64,000 bases of DNA, taken from NCBI RefSeq assembly GCF_020733705.1, contig NZ_JAJFZM010000001.1, positions 868,001 to 932,000 of the forward strand, written 5' to 3'. The stretch comes from Nocardia australiensis (GTDB lineage Bacteria > Actinomycetota > Actinomycetes > Mycobacteriales > Mycobacteriaceae). Below the pieces are notes generated by a model that was not told the DNA's origin, made no database searches, and was given only the letters and a program-made list of their open reading frames with translations. Shown one piece after another: positions 17,266-27,031 of the stretch; the stretch's first letter is position 1, and every line of letters starts with the position of its first letter. Both the position numbers and the translations under genes were made by a program.

Positions 17266-18831
17266 CTAGCGGCTGCGGCGGCTCTTCTTACGCGGCGGCG
17301 GCAGTAGCCCCTCGGCGCGCAGCCGGGCGGCGTGCTCGGCGAGCGCCTCGACGAGCGGTCCCACCTGAGCGACCTCGGGCTGCACGTCCACGCGCAGACC
17401 GAACTCGATCGCGGTCTCAGCGGTCTTCGGGCCGATGCACGCGACGATGGTGCGCGCGTGCGGCTTGCCCGCGATGCCGACCAGGTTGCGGACCGTCGAG
17501 GATGAGGTGAACAGGACCGCGTCGAAGCCGCCGGTCTTGATCATCTCGCGGGTCTCGGCGGGCGGCGGAGACGCGCGCACCGTGCGGTATGCGGTTACGT
17601 CGTCGATCTCCCAGCCACGATCCCGAAGTCCCTCGGCGAGAGTTTCGGTGGCGATGTCCGCGCGCGGCAACAGCACTCGGTTCACCGGGTCGAAAACGTC
17701 GTCATAGGGCGGGAAGTCGGCGAGCAGCCCCTCCGAGGACTGCTCACCGCTCGGCACCAACTCGGGGTTGATGCCGAACGAACGCACCTTCTCCGCGGTG
17801 GCCTCGCCGACACAAGCGATCTTCACACCGGAGAAAGCCCTGGCATCAAGACCGAATTCGGCGAACTTCTCCCACACCGCGCGAACCGCGTTGGTGGAAG
17901 TGAACACCACCCACTGGTAGCGGCCGTCGACCAACCCCTTGACCGCGCGCTCCATCTGCGCGGGACTGCGCGGCGGCTCCACCGCGATGGTCGGCACCTC
18001 CATCGGGATGGCGCCATGGGTCACCAGTCGCTCGCTCATCTCTCCGGCCTGGTCCTTGGTGCGCGGCACCAGCACGGTCCAGCCGTATAGCGCGCGCGAC
18101 TCCCACCAGGACATCTTCGAGCGCTGCGCCACCACCTTGCCGATGGTCACCACCAGCGGGCCGACCAGTTCGGAGGCCGCGCTGTTCAGCGTGGCCAACG
18201 TGGCCTCGATAGTGCGCTGCTGACGGGTGGTGCCGCGTACGGTCACCGCTACCGGAGTCTGCGGCGCCATACCGTGTTCGACCAGGGCGCTGGCAGTTTC
18301 GGCAAGATGACCCGAAGTCGCGTGCAGCACCAGCGGGCCGGGGGCGGACGCGAGCGCGGCCCAATCGACCTCGCCGCGCACGTCGGCCTCAGTGTGCCCC
18401 GAGCCGAGGGCGATACCCGCGTAGCTCGGCACCGCCGAACCACCAGGCAGGCCAGGCAGCACCTCGAAGACCATGTGCGAGCGAGTAACCGCGGTGACCT
18501 CGGCGATCACGGCATCGGTGGTGAGCGGATCACCCGCGACGACCCGGACCACATCGTTTCCATTGCGGGCCTCGGCGATCAGCGTCTTGGCCACCTCGGC
18601 AGGCTCACCGAGGGCCGGACGCACGTCGACGAGCCGCTCACCATCGGCGTCGGTTTCCACCGCGGTGCCGATCAGGCCGAGCACACCCTTGTCGACATCG
18701 GGATCGGTGAATGCCAGCGTGGCGCGTCCGAGCACCTCATGCGCTCGCACTGTCAGCAGCGCCGGGTCGCCGGGACCCGACCCGACGAAAAGGATCCGAC
18801 CAGGATGCTTCTTGGTAGCTCGGCTGCTCAT
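17266..18831 (-). CDS. hemD: Bifunctional uroporphyrinogen-III synthase with an N-terminal SUMT-like domain
   Basis: A 521-residue fusion. Residues 1-250 are a tetrapyrrole methylase domain ([15 protein letters not shown] is the SAM-binding start). Residues 255-505 are uroporphyrinogen-III synthase ([50 protein letters not shown]). The synthase closes and inverts ring D of hydroxymethylbilane. The methylase half looks degenerate: the family RLKGGDP motif is RVVAGDP. It corresponds to Rv0511. It ends in a basic [11 protein letters not shown] tail and overlaps hemC by 4 bp. Confidence 0.93.
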   Translation of the reverse strand: MSSRATKKHPGRILFVGSGPGDPALLTVRAHEVLGRATLAFTDPDVDKGVLGLIGTAVETDADGERLVDVRPALGEPAEVAKTLIAEARNGNDVVRVVAGDPLTTDAVIAEVTAVTRSHMVFEVLPGLPGGSAVPSYAGIALGSGHTEADVRGEVDWAALASAPGPLVLHATSGHLAETASALVEHGMAPQTPVAVTVRGTTRQQRTIEATLATLNSAASELVGPLVVTIGKVVAQRSKMSWWESRALYGWTVLVPRTKDQAGEMSERLVTHGAIPMEVPTIAVEPPRSPAQMERAVKGLVDGRYQWVVFTSTNAVRAVWEKFAEFGLDARAFSGVKIACVGEATAEKVRSFGINPELVPSGEQSSEGLLADFPPYDDVFDPVNRVLLPRADIATETLAEGLRDRGWEIDDVTAYRTVRASPPPAETREMIKTGGFDAVLFTSSSTVRNLVGIAGKPHARTIVACIGPKTAETAIEFGLRVDVQPEVAQVGPLVEALAEHAARLRAEGLLPPPRKKSRRSR

Positions 18832-19916
18832 CGGCTGTTCTCCATTGGGCTGGGATCGACAAAGTCCGTGGCGGGCGGATTCACCGCCTGTGTGGGGGAA
18901 CCGGACGCATCCGGTTCGGGTGTGCCGAGCAGCTCGCGTGCACCGAGCTCCAGCAGCTCACGGGCCAACGCTCGGCCCAGTTCGGCCGCGCGCTCCGGCG
19001 CGCCGACAATCGACGCACGCAGCACATCGGAACCGTCGAGAGCCGCCGCGCATCCGCGTAGCGAGAGCTCCTCGACGATCCGGCCGTCGTCATCGATAGA
19101 TTCGACCACCTCGGCGAGCGCGCCGATCGGCACCGAGCAACCGGCCTCGAGTTCGGCGAGCAACGCCCGCTCCGCGATCACGGCCGCGCGAGTGGCGGCG
19201 TCATCGAGTCCGGCCAGCATCTCGATCAAAGCAGTATCGTCGCTGCGGCATTCGACCGCGAGCGCACCCTGGGCGGGGGCGGGAAGCAATTGCACGGGCT
19301 CGAGCGCCTCGGTGACCGCGTCCAGACGTTTGATCCTCGCGAGTCCGGCTCTGGCTACGACGACCGCGTCGAGTTCGCCATCGGTGACCTTGCGCAGCCG
19401 CGTATCGAGATTGCCACGCAACGGCATGATCTCGAGACCGAGCCCGAGCGCACGCAATTGCGCGGCGCGCCGCGGCGCCGAGGTGCCGATACGCGAACCG
19501 GCGGGCAGCTCACCCAGCACGAGTCCGTCGCGCGCCACCAGGGCATCACGCGGATCCTCGCGCACCGGGATGGCGGCGATGGTGAAGCGCGGATCGGGTT
19601 CGGTCGGCAGGTCCTTGTAGGAGTGCACCGCGATATCGATGGCCCCGGCGGCCAGTTCGTCACGCAGGGCCGAGGTGAATACCCCGACACCGATCTGCTG
19701 CACCGGATCCGACGCGTTCTTGTCACCCGCGGTCTTGATGGCGACCAGCTCGGCCTCGTGCCCTGCCGCGATCAGGGCATCGCGAACGGTGCCCGACTGG
19801 GTGAGCGCCAGCAGGCTGCCTCTGGTTCCGATCCGCAAGGGTGCGGTCGCGCCCGATCGCCCCGGCGAGCGCATGCTGCCTGCGGTCACGTTGTCCTCTT
19901 CCTGCACGATTGTCAT
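18828..19916 (-). CDS. hemC: Hydroxymethylbilane synthase (porphobilinogen deaminase)
   Basis: A 362-residue enzyme polymerising four porphobilinogens. Signatures are [14 protein letters not shown] near residue 28, [15 protein letters not shown], the active-site aspartate region, and the dipyrromethane-cofactor cysteine in [12 protein letters not shown]. It has an N-terminal extension of about 26 residues and a Pro/Asp-rich tail of about 30 residues relative to typical 310-residue forms. The ATG overlaps the hemA stop (ATGA). Confidence 0.95.
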   Translation of the reverse strand: MTIVQEEDNVTAGSMRSPGRSGATAPLRIGTRGSLLALTQSGTVRDALIAAGHEAELVAIKTAGDKNASDPVQQIGVGVFTSALRDELAAGAIDIAVHSYKDLPTEPDPRFTIAAIPVREDPRDALVARDGLVLGELPAGSRIGTSAPRRAAQLRALGLGLEIMPLRGNLDTRLRKVTDGELDAVVVARAGLARIKRLDAVTEALEPVQLLPAPAQGALAVECRSDDTALIEMLAGLDDAATRAAVIAERALLAELEAGCSVPIGALAEVVESIDDDGRIVEELSLRGCAAALDGSDVLRASIVGAPERAAELGRALARELLELGARELLGTPEPDASGSPTQAVNPPATDFVDPSPMENSR

Positions 19917-21379
19917 GCGGACTGTCCCCGTTCTTCGCCGAAATGGCTCGCGGTGAAGTCATCGACGAGCACAATTTCGTCATTGCCCGCGAATGGGATG
20001 GACTCGCGCCGCGCCTCCCGCGCAGTGATCTCCATCGGTGCCACAACCGCTTGCGCCGCACCGGGTTTGAGTTCGAACAATTCCCGCAGCGCTTCGGCAT
20101 AACTGTCACCGCCCGGTGTCGAGGCCAACTGTTTGACCCGGACCGTCGGTGCGTGCAACAGCTTGTCGACCACGCGACGCACCGTGCGCGCCACCTCGTC
20201 ACGCTCCGGGTCGGCCAGCCTCGGCAGCCGTGAATCCAGTCTCAGCAACTCCGCCTCGACCACCTCGGCCGCCCGCTGGCGCAGTGCCGCAACGGTCGGC
20301 GTCACTTCCGCCATCCGTTGAGCGGCAAGGTATTTCGCAAGTTCATCGGCGACGATCGTGCGTGCGGCCGCGGTGTCGGCGGCGGCGGCGCCTGCGGCCG
20401 GATCGCGCTGCAACGTCTCGATATCGATGACAGTGACACCGGGCAGCCCTGCGACGGCGTGCTCGACATCGCGGGGTAGTCCCAGGTCGCAGAAGACCAA
20501 TGGCCGTTCGCGCGAGGAAGATTCGGTGCCGCGATCACGGTCGGACAGCGCGCGGTGGGTGTCGGCGAGGGTCACCACGGCGCCGACCGCGCCGGTACAG
20601 GTGATGACGACATCCGCCGCGACCATCGCCTCGGTCAGTCGCGACAGCTCCAGCGCATCCGCCTCGACGCCGTAGGAGCGCGCGGTCTCCGCGAGCCGCG
20701 CGGCCCGCTCGTTGGTGCGGTTGACCACAATGATGCGCCCGATGCCCGCGCGCGAAAGATGGGCTACCGCAAGACCGCCCATCGCTCCGGCACCGACAAC
20801 CACCGCTGTCCGCCCGACCAGCGCCGAATCGGCCGGTGCGCCAGCCCGCAGCACCTGCTGGGCCCGATCCAGCGCGACCGAAACCACCGAGGCGCCGGCC
20901 CGATCGATACCGGTCTCCGAATGCACTCGCTTGCCGACTCGTAGCGAGTGCTGGGCCAGTTCGTGCAGAGTCCGGCCGACGGCCTGCTGCGCGTCCGCGG
21001 AGGCGTATGCGCTACGGATCTGGCTGAGTACCTGCTGCTCGCCGATCACCATCGAATCCAGGCCGCTCGCCACCGCGAACAGGTGCTCGGCGGCGGCCTC
21101 GCTGTAGCGGACGTAGGCATGCTTGGTCAGATCGGGCAGCGGCAGTCCGGAATGTTTGGTCAGCAGATCGCCGACCTCGGCGAGACCAGCGTGAAAGGCA
21201 TCGACCACCGCGTAGACCTCGACGCGGTTGCAGGTGGAGACGATCATCGCCTCGGAAACATGGCTGGAGGTGAGCATTCGTTCGATCAGCTTTGGCCGGT
21301 CGGCGTCGGTTATCGCGACCTTTTCCAATACTGCGACGGGAGCGCTTCGATGCGAAATCCCGACCAGAAGAATACTCAT
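19913..21379 (-). CDS. hemA: Glutamyl-tRNA reductase
   Basis: A 488-residue NADPH-dependent enzyme and the committed step of C5 haem synthesis. The catalytic cysteine is C50 in [12 protein letters not shown], and the N-terminus has [11 protein letters not shown] Rossmann domain ([19 protein letters not shown], about residues 192-210) and a C-terminal helical dimerisation domain follow. The length is about 40-60 residues above the usual, owing to insertions and a charged tail. It starts at the rex stop with ATGA, so its expression is coupled to Rex. Confidence 0.95.
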   Translation of the reverse strand: MSILLVGISHRSAPVAVLEKVAITDADRPKLIERMLTSSHVSEAMIVSTCNRVEVYAVVDAFHAGLAEVGDLLTKHSGLPLPDLTKHAYVRYSEAAAEHLFAVASGLDSMVIGEQQVLSQIRSAYASADAQQAVGRTLHELAQHSLRVGKRVHSETGIDRAGASVVSVALDRAQQVLRAGAPADSALVGRTAVVVGAGAMGGLAVAHLSRAGIGRIIVVNRTNERAARLAETARSYGVEADALELSRLTEAMVAADVVITCTGAVGAVVTLADTHRALSDRDRGTESSSRERPLVFCDLGLPRDVEHAVAGLPGVTVIDIETLQRDPAAGAAAADTAAARTIVADELAKYLAAQRMAEVTPTVAALRQRAAEVVEAELLRLDSRLPRLADPERDEVARTVRRVVDKLLHAPTVRVKQLASTPGGDSYAEALRELFELKPGAAQAVVAPMEITAREARRESIPFAGNDEIVLVDDFTASHFGEERGQSA

Positions 21380-22191
21380 GGTGTAACCACCGATCCCTTG
21401 CTGCTTGGCTCCGTTGCCGAATGCGAGGTTGTCGAATGCGGCGCTGCCGGGCGCTTCAACGCCGGGTGCACGCGATGGCCGATCTGGCCGGACACCGCAC
21501 GCGCGACTTCGGGTAGCGGCGGTGCGTTGCGGGAAGCATCGAACGAGAGCATCTGCATTTCCACAGCCAGATCCACTCGCCGAACCTCGACGCCCTCGGG
21601 TGCGGTCAATTCACTCGGCGCGAAACTCAGAATCGACTGCAGTCCAAGCACGACCAGTTGCTCGCAGACTGCCTGCGCCGCGGCGTCGGGGACGGTGATC
21701 ACCGCGATCGTCGGCTCCAGCATCGCGACCGCCTCCCCGAGGCCGGCCACATCGCGTACCACGAGCCCGGCGACCTCGAGGCCGATCACCTCGGGGTGGT
21801 GGTCGAACACGCCGACCACGGTGAATCCGCGCCGCTGGAAACCGCCGTAGCCCACCAGTGCCCGGCCCAGATTTCCGGCGCCGACCAATACCACCCGATG
21901 CCCCTGCGACAGTCCGAGCACATCCTCGATCCTGGTGCGCAGCTTGGCGACGTCATAGCCGACACCCCGAACACCGTTGGGTCCGAGGAAAGAAAGGTCC
22001 TTACGCAACTTTGCGGAATTGACACCCGCCGCGACAGCGAGTTCCTCGCTCGATACGATGAGCACACTGTCGTCGGCCAATATGGCGAGGACCCGAAGAT
22101 AGCTGGCCAACCGCGCAACAGTGGCCTGCGGGATGTCCTTCTGCAGAGCCCTGCCGGAGACGCCGCTTGGCGCCTCATGCTGCTCTGTCAC
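21376..22191 (-). CDS. rex: Redox-sensing transcriptional repressor Rex
   Basis: A 271-residue protein with an N-terminal winged helix (about residues 20-90; [34 protein letters not shown]) and a Rossmann NAD(H)-binding domain ([32 protein letters not shown]). Rex binds DNA when NADH/NAD+ is low and is released by NADH. In Streptomyces rex heads a rex-hemACD operon, as here. The C-terminus has an extra disordered Ser/Thr/His-rich tail of about 40 residues. A matching operator lies 163 bp upstream. Confidence 0.95.
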   Translation of the reverse strand: MTEQHEAPSGVSGRALQKDIPQATVARLASYLRVLAILADDSVLIVSSEELAVAAGVNSAKLRKDLSFLGPNGVRGVGYDVAKLRTRIEDVLGLSQGHRVVLVGAGNLGRALVGYGGFQRRGFTVVGVFDHHPEVIGLEVAGLVVRDVAGLGEAVAMLEPTIAVITVPDAAAQAVCEQLVVLGLQSILSFAPSELTAPEGVEVRRVDLAVEMQMLSFDASRNAPPLPEVARAVSGQIGHRVHPALKRPAAPHSTTSHSATEPSSKGSVVTP

Positions 22192-22353
22192 GTCGTCGGC
22201 TCCTCGTTCCGGCCCGTTTCATGGTCCGGCTCGTTGTTCGACCTCTGGCCCGGGACGGTCCGGTGCCATGGTTGAAGTATCGGCATGCTGGGTGTCATTA
22301 CGCGGTGGATCCGCAGCCACGGCATGCGGGTCGCGTGCCACCACCGTAACTGC

Positions 22354-22371
22354 TTGTGAAGCCCTGCACAA
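22354..22371. promoter_or_regulatory. Candidate Rex operator upstream of rex
   Basis: TTGTGAAGCCCTGCACAA matches the Rex consensus TTGTGAA-N4-TTCACAA with a single mismatch. It lies in the leader of rex-hemACD, which fits autoregulation. The half-sites also partly match Crp/GlxR (TGTGA-N6-TCACA), so that alternative stays open. Confidence 0.6.
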
Positions 22372-22392
22372 AGTCGGTGAATTTGGCCTCAT

Positions 22393-22422
22393 TTTCCGCC
22401 ACGACCAGCAGCGCGGCGGAAA
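22393..22422 (-). terminator. Stem-loop after the glutaredoxin-like gene
   Basis: TTTCCGCC (22393-22400) pairs with GGCGGAAA (22415-22422), 21 bp past the glutaredoxin stop. On the minus strand it is followed by AATGAGG and has no U-run, so it is a weak call. Confidence 0.35.
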
Positions 22423-22442
22423 CGGGCAGGATCAGTTATTAC

Positions 22443-22703
22443 TCAGCGGGTCAAATCGGCCCGCAATCGGGGCTCGTCGACATCGAAATAACTGTGTTCA
22501 CGACCGTCGAGCAGCACCACAGGAAGCCGGTCGCCGTACTCTGCGCGCAGGCCAGGGTCGGTCGCGGCGGCCTCGTCGACATCCAGCGTCGCGGGCTCGA
22601 TCCCGAAATCGGCGCAGATTACCCGAAGTTGCGCGAGTGCCGTGGCACACATGCCGCAACCCGATCTCGTCAACAACGTCACCGAATGTGTGGGATTGGT
22701 CAT
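22443..22703 (-). CDS. Glutaredoxin-like protein
   Basis: An 86-residue thioredoxin-fold protein with an N-terminal redox site in VTLLTRSGCGMCATALAQL (CGMC) and a cis-proline region RLPVVLLDG. It corresponds to Rv0508 of M. tuberculosis. In a mycothiol organism (mshA is in this window) its reductant could be mycothiol or thioredoxin reductase; this is inference. It is on the same strand as rex-hemACD but separated from it by 251 bp. Confidence 0.85.
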   Translation of the reverse strand: MTNPTHSVTLLTRSGCGMCATALAQLRVICADFGIEPATLDVDEAAATDPGLRAEYGDRLPVVLLDGREHSYFDVDEPRLRADLTR

Positions 22704-22814
22704 GATGGATATTAAATCCCCCCGCCACGCCCGATTCGGTGCCAGCGGTACCGCCGTGACTGTCGCCGCTTCCGGATAGGGTGGTTATGGTTCGCGCGAC
22801 GGGCGGAGGTACTG

Positions 22815-23849
22815 GTGCCGGAACAATCCAAGGCGGCAAGGGCCGGATTCATCGCGGGACGATTCGGCGAGTTTCCGGTGCGATGGAACCAGGGTCGGCT
22901 CGGCCAAGGTTTACAGGATCAACTTGCGCGCATCTCCCGCAGTCCTTTCGGGCCCAGCGAGGAAGAGCTACGGGCCAATCTCGCCGGGGAGGCCAGCGCG
23001 GATGCCGCGCTGACGTTGCACGACGCCGATCTGGCGGCCGCCGAACGCGAAATCGAACCCACTGGACCCGAGGTGCCGCGCGACCTGACCGCGGCCGCGT
23101 TCTTCGACGTCGACAACACCATGGTGCAGGGCGCATCGATCGTGCACTTCGCCCGCGGCCTGGCGGCCCGCAAATACTTCAAGACCTCCGACCTGGTCGA
23201 CGTGGCCTGGAAGCAGATCAAGTTCCGGGTGACCGGCAAAGAGAACAGCACCGATATGGCCAGCGGCCGGGAGAAGGCGCTGGCATTCATCGCCGGTCGT
23301 CCGACCGCCGAACTCGCCGCGCTCGGCGAGGAAATCTACGACGAAATCATCGCCGACAAGATTTGGCCCGGCACCAGGGCGCTCGCGCAGATGCACCTTG
23401 ATGCCGGACAACAGGTTTGGCTGGTCACCGCGACACCAGTCGAGCTGGCCCAGGTAATCGCCAAACGACTCGGGCTCACCGGCGCGCTCGGCACCGTGGC
23501 CGAAAGTGTGGACGGAAAGTTCACCGGAAGGCTGGTCGGCGACATCCTGCACGGTCTCGGCAAGGCGCACGCCGTGCGCACCCTCGCCATTCGGGAAGGC
23601 TTGAACCTCAAGCGATGTACCGCTTATTCCGATAGCCACAATGACGTGCCGATGCTGTCACTGGTGGGTACGGCCGTGGCCATCAACCCGGATTCGGATC
23701 TGCGTGAGGTCGCCAAGAACCGCAGCTGGGAAATCCGCGATTTCCGAACCGGCCGCAAGGCCGCCAAGATCGGCGTCCCGACCGCATTGGCACTTGGCGC
23801 GGCGGGCGGCGCCGTCGCCGCGGCCATCACCCGCCACCGCGATCACTGA
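22815..23849 (+). CDS. HAD-IB phosphatase, SerB-like
   Basis: A 344-residue protein. The HAD core starts at about residue 94 with [13 protein letters not shown] (DxD nucleophile motif); motif II is in [10 protein letters not shown] and motif III/IV in KAHAVRTL and [12 protein letters not shown]. An unusual 90-residue N-terminal region and an alanine/glycine-rich hydrophobic C-terminus ([17 protein letters not shown]) flank it. It is the Rv0505c/SerB1-type subfamily; the substrate may be phosphoserine or a lipid phosphate. GTG start with GGAGG 5 bp upstream. It is divergent from the glutaredoxin gene. Confidence 0.8.
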   Translation: MPEQSKAARAGFIAGRFGEFPVRWNQGRLGQGLQDQLARISRSPFGPSEEELRANLAGEASADAALTLHDADLAAAEREIEPTGPEVPRDLTAAAFFDVDNTMVQGASIVHFARGLAARKYFKTSDLVDVAWKQIKFRVTGKENSTDMASGREKALAFIAGRPTAELAALGEEIYDEIIADKIWPGTRALAQMHLDAGQQVWLVTATPVELAQVIAKRLGLTGALGTVAESVDGKFTGRLVGDILHGLGKAHAVRTLAIREGLNLKRCTAYSDSHNDVPMLSLVGTAVAINPDSDLREVAKNRSWEIRDFRTGRKAAKIGVPTALALGAAGGAVAAAITRHRDH

Positions 23850-24156
23850 CCGCGATTCCGCCCCAACACACCGGAACTCCCGGTTTCAAGCGCAGCGAGA
23901 CCGGGCACCAAAGTTCGCGGCACCAACAGCCAATAAACACCGCACCAAACCGGACTACCGCACTCCGGGTGCCGCACCACCCCACATACGCACCCACTCG
24001 CCACGACACCAGTTTTCGAGCGAAGCGAGACCGAGCCCCCAACCGCCAAACCACGGCACCTATCTGTGTACAGAAACAGTCGGTGCCGCACGAGCCTACT
24101 TGCGTGCCCACTGGGCGCGACAACAGCTTCCGAGCGAAGCGAGATCGAGCCCTAAA

Positions 24157-24247
24157 GTTCGCGGCCGGCTCACGTCCGAGGGGCAAATACGAAGCGACGA
24201 AGGAGCAAGTATTTGCCCCTCGGACGCGAGCCATAGGGGCCGCGAAC
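24157..24247. repeat. Long stem-loop, copy 1
   Basis: The inner arms at 24167-24190 and 24209-24232 pair over 24 bp with one mismatch around the 18-nt loop GAAGCGACGAAGGAGCAA. The outer arms GTTCGCGGCC (24157-24166) and GGCCGCGAAC (24238-24247) pair perfectly across a 5-nt bulge. Total paired length is 34 bp. Confidence 0.9.
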
Positions 24248-24485
24248 ACGCCGCGCCAGCGGCCAATAAACACAGCAAACCTCACTGGACTACCCAAACC
24301 CCGAGTCCCCCGCAACCCCACCCACGCGCCCCGCCACAACACAGTCTCGCAGCAAGATCCAGCCCCCTCAGCTACCGAACACAGGCACCCAACCAGCTAC
24401 AGAAACAGTCGATGCCGCACCCGCCCCCATACGCACCCACTCGCCACAACCACAGGTTCCGAGCGAAGCGAGACCGAGCCCCAAA

Positions 24486-24577
24486 GTTCGCGGCCGGCTC
24501 ACGTCCGAGGGGCAAATACGAAGCGACGAAGGAGCAAGTATTTGCCCCTCGGACGCGAGCCAAAGGGGGCCGCGAAC
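24486..24577. repeat. Long stem-loop, copy 2
   Basis: This is the same structure as copy 1, 329 bp away. The inner arms lie at 24496-24519 and 24538-24561 with an identical loop. The outer arms lie at 24486-24495 and 24568-24577, and the bulge is AAAGGG. Identity of the two inner hairpins is complete, including the single mismatch. Confidence 0.9.
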
Positions 24578-24612
24578 ACGCCGCACCAGCGGCCAAAAAC
24601 ACAGCCAAAAAC

Positions 24613-25641
24613 TCAGCCCAAGAAGGCGTTGCGGCGTTTGGTGAGCAGTTTGTAGAGCGTCTGCTGGATGGTTTCGCGGACCTGGTCGGTGACCTCGAAC
24701 ATGGTCATCGGGTCATCGGCGGCCTCGGCTTCGTAACCGGTGGTCGCGATGGGGCTGCCGAACTCGATGGACCATTTCGAGGGCAGCGGTAGCACGCCGA
24801 GCGGGCCGAGGTGCGGGAACAGTGGGGTCACCGGGAAGTACGGCAGGTTCAGTAGCCGGGCCAACGGCTTGATGTCGGCGATCTTCGGGTAGATCTCCTC
24901 GGAACCGACGATCGAGCACGGAATGATCGGTACGCCGGTGCGCACCGCCGCGGCCACGAACCCACCTCGCCCGAATCGCTGCAATTTGTAGCGGTCGGTG
25001 TATTGCTTGCCGACTCCTTTGAAACCCTCGGGGAACACGCCCGTGAGCTCGCCGGTCCGCAAGAGCCGTTCGGCATCGGGCCTGCAGGCAAGGGTGTGGC
25101 CTGCCTTGCGGGCGAGGCTGCCGAGCACCGGCATCTCGAAGATCAGATCGGCGGCGAGCAGACGTAGCGCCCGCTGTTTGGGATGGTGGTCGTGGACCGC
25201 CAATTGCAGCATCAGCCCGTCCAGCGGAACCGTGCCCGCATGGTTGGCGACGATCAGCGCACCACCGACCTCAGGAATGTTCTCCATCCCGCTGACCCGC
25301 ACGCGGAACCAGTGGTCCGACAGCGGGCGCAACGCGGGCAGCAGTACCGACTCGAGTAGGTGTTCGTCGAAACCGAATTCGTCGACCTGATAGTCGCCGG
25401 TGAGCCTGCGCCGCGCGAAGTCAGCCGTCTTGCCGATCTGCTTCCCGATCGCACCGCGCATCACATCCGAAAGTGACTGTGACACAGGCGGTTCGGTCGC
25501 CGGCAAGCGTTCGGTCAGCGAGGTCACCTGTCCCTGTACGGACGCACCGGCCGTCGGTTCGGGCCAGCGGCGCGTACTGGGGCGCGGCCTGGTTTCGATA
25601 TTCAGATCATGAAGTTGGATGACTTTCGCAACATCATTCAT
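24613..25641 (-). CDS. Lysophospholipid acyltransferase family protein (PlsC-like, Rv0502 homologue)
   Basis: A 342-residue membrane-associated acyltransferase. The HX4D catalytic box is NHAGTVPLD (about residues 132-140) and the substrate motif is VFPEGFKGVG. The first 60 residues are low complexity. It corresponds to Rv0502, next to the epimerase Rv0501. The ATG at 25641 overlaps the epimerase stop by 8 bp. Its stop codon (24613-24615) lies in the first bases of the adjacent repeat element, so the element defines the C-terminus KRRNAFLG. Confidence 0.85.
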   Translation of the reverse strand: MNDVAKVIQLHDLNIETRPRPSTRRWPEPTAGASVQGQVTSLTERLPATEPPVSQSLSDVMRGAIGKQIGKTADFARRRLTGDYQVDEFGFDEHLLESVLLPALRPLSDHWFRVRVSGMENIPEVGGALIVANHAGTVPLDGLMLQLAVHDHHPKQRALRLLAADLIFEMPVLGSLARKAGHTLACRPDAERLLRTGELTGVFPEGFKGVGKQYTDRYKLQRFGRGGFVAAAVRTGVPIIPCSIVGSEEIYPKIADIKPLARLLNLPYFPVTPLFPHLGPLGVLPLPSKWSIEFGSPIATTGYEAEAADDPMTMFEVTDQVRETIQQTLYKLLTKRRNAFLG

Positions 25642-26710
25642 AGGTGTGCTCCCGTACCGGCCCAAGCAGGCCGAGCAGTTTTTGTTCTGCGGTGTCGATC
25701 CACGCGGGATCGCAGACGGGTCGCAACGCTGCGCCCCTGATGAAGTCGTCGAACGCCTGCACCGTTGTCCAGCGCGGCACGAATCCGAGTTCCGTGCGCA
25801 TGCGGGTGGTGTCCAGACCACATCCGAAATGGAAATAGTCGAGTTGTTCGCTTGTGAAAGCACGCATCACCGGTCCCATCAGCGCACGTCCCGCTGTGCG
25901 GAACGCGACGAACGGAATCGGCAGCTCGATGCGACCGGCCCGGCGCACCGCCTGCGACAGCGCCAGCGCGCCATCGCCCGCGATGTTGTAAGTACCACCC
26001 GGGGCGACCTGCGCCGCGTGCGCCAGCGCGGCGATGGAGTCTTCCTCATGCACCAACTGCATCCGCGCGTCCCGGCCGAATACGGTGGGCGCGACCGGCG
26101 AGCGCAGATATTGCATACCGCGCCCACCAAGTCGTGGACCGACAATCGGCGCGAAACGCAGAATCGCCGTCGCCATATCGGGACGTCGCCGAGCGAGCCC
26201 ACGCACAAATCCTTCGATTTCGATCGCGTCGCGGGCGAATCCGCCACCCGGTGGTGTGCGCGCGCTCATTTCCTCGGTGAATTTCGCCGGATCTTTCGCA
26301 CTACACCCGTACACTGCCGACGTCGAGCGCACCACCACCCGACGTACAGACGGCGATTTCTGGCATACCGCGAACAACTGCATGGCGCCGAGCACGTTGA
26401 GGTCTTTCATCACGGCCCTGCTGCCGCCGCTCGGCGGGCGAACCAGCATCGCGGCGTGCACCACGGTATCCACTCCGCTGCCGTCGATCACCTTGCGGAT
26501 CAACGGATTTCGAATGTCGGCACGAATGAATTCGGCACGGCCCATGCGGCGTGACAACTCGCGGCTCGGCGTCATGGCGTCAACGGCGAGGATGCGTTCG
26601 ATGCCGGGGTCCTGCGCGAGTCGAGCCACCACATTGCCGCCAAAAAATCGGCTCGCGCCGGTTACAAGCACGACCCTGGGCGTATGTACATCCCTCACGT
26701 CAGATCCCAC
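25634..26710 (-). CDS. NAD-dependent epimerase/dehydratase (GalE2-like, Rv0501 homologue)
   Basis: A 358-residue extended SDR. The NAD motif is LVTGASRFFGGNVVARL (about residues 14-30); DIRNP and VVHAAM follow. The catalytic tyrosine is in STSAVYGCS, but the following YxxxK lysine is not obvious. The upstream frame opens with TTG, so I prefer the GTG at 26710, which has GAGG/GGGATCGGGG-type purines ahead. The substrate is unknown despite the galE2 name in M. tuberculosis. It is co-transcribed with the acyltransferase. Confidence 0.8.
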   Translation of the reverse strand: MGSDVRDVHTPRVVLVTGASRFFGGNVVARLAQDPGIERILAVDAMTPSRELSRRMGRAEFIRADIRNPLIRKVIDGSGVDTVVHAAMLVRPPSGGSRAVMKDLNVLGAMQLFAVCQKSPSVRRVVVRSTSAVYGCSAKDPAKFTEEMSARTPPGGGFARDAIEIEGFVRGLARRRPDMATAILRFAPIVGPRLGGRGMQYLRSPVAPTVFGRDARMQLVHEEDSIAALAHAAQVAPGGTYNIAGDGALALSQAVRRAGRIELPIPFVAFRTAGRALMGPVMRAFTSEQLDYFHFGCGLDTTRMRTELGFVPRWTTVQAFDDFIRGAALRPVCDPAWIDTAEQKLLGLLGPVREHTYE

Positions 26711-26863
26711 TGCACCCCGATCCCACCTCGAGCCCCCCAATTTGTGTGCTGCGGTTCCAGGGTAACCGCTACTACCCAATTCACCAGAGTGTTAACCAGG
26801 ATCTAACGGTGACTTCAAGCACCGGATACACAGGCACTTTTAAAATGGTGCGTTTCAAAAACG

Positions 26864-26896
26864 AATAGCCCACCACTCGATCAGTGGCGGGCTATT
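26864..26896 (-). terminator. Intrinsic terminator for the bS22 transcript
   Basis: AATAGCCCACCACT (26864-26877) and AGTGGCGGGCTATT (26883-26896) form a 14 bp stem with one mismatch. On the minus strand it is followed by CGTTTTTG, a proper U-tract, 34 bp after the bS22 stop. Confidence 0.8.
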
Positions 26897-26929
26897 CGGT
26901 TAACGCGCAGTCGAGTCGCGCGCAGTGGC

Positions 26930-27031
26930 TTACTTGCCGAGTTTGCGCCGCTGAACGCGGGTGCGGCGAAGCAGCTTGCGGTGCTTCTTCTTCGACATGC
27001 GCTTGCGACGCTTCTTGATCACAGAACCCAT
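26930..27031 (-). CDS. Small ribosomal subunit protein bS22 (AURKAIP1/COX24 domain)
   Basis: A 33-residue, extremely basic protein starting [20 protein letters not shown] and ending [13 protein letters not shown]. It appears identical to the small protein Rv0500B of mycobacteria, which ribosome structures of M. smegmatis identify as bS22 near the decoding region. GAGGAAC lies 7 bp before the ATG. Lysine/arginine make up more than half of the residues. It is flanked by the excisionase-type HTH gene and an intrinsic terminator, the conserved proC-Rv0500A-Rv0500B order. Confidence 0.92.

Larger units (their letters stand above)
23880..24612. repeat. Array of a hairpin-bearing dispersed repeat, period about 330 bp
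   Basis: This non-coding stretch between two convergent stops holds about 2.2 tandem copies of a unit of about 330 bp. Recurring blocks are CCAATAAACAC (23930 and 24263), ACAGAAACAGTCG (24070 and 24399), CCGAGCGAAGCGAGA, AAAGTTCGCGG, and the stem-loops at 24157-24247 and 24486-24577. Each unit has a short half without the stem-loop and a long half with it. Open frames here are by-products of the repeat. A related copy lies at 41229-41414. Confidence 0.85.

Noticed and set aside
24191..24208. AAGGAG in the hairpin loop as a ribosome binding site
   Set aside because: No start codon with a usable frame follows at a suitable distance in either copy.
23827..24655. Several open frames within the repeat array, some repeated almost identically
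   Set aside because: The repeated peptides follow from repeated DNA. Frames cross the stem-loops on both strands, none has a ribosome binding site, and the DNA structure is the conserved feature.
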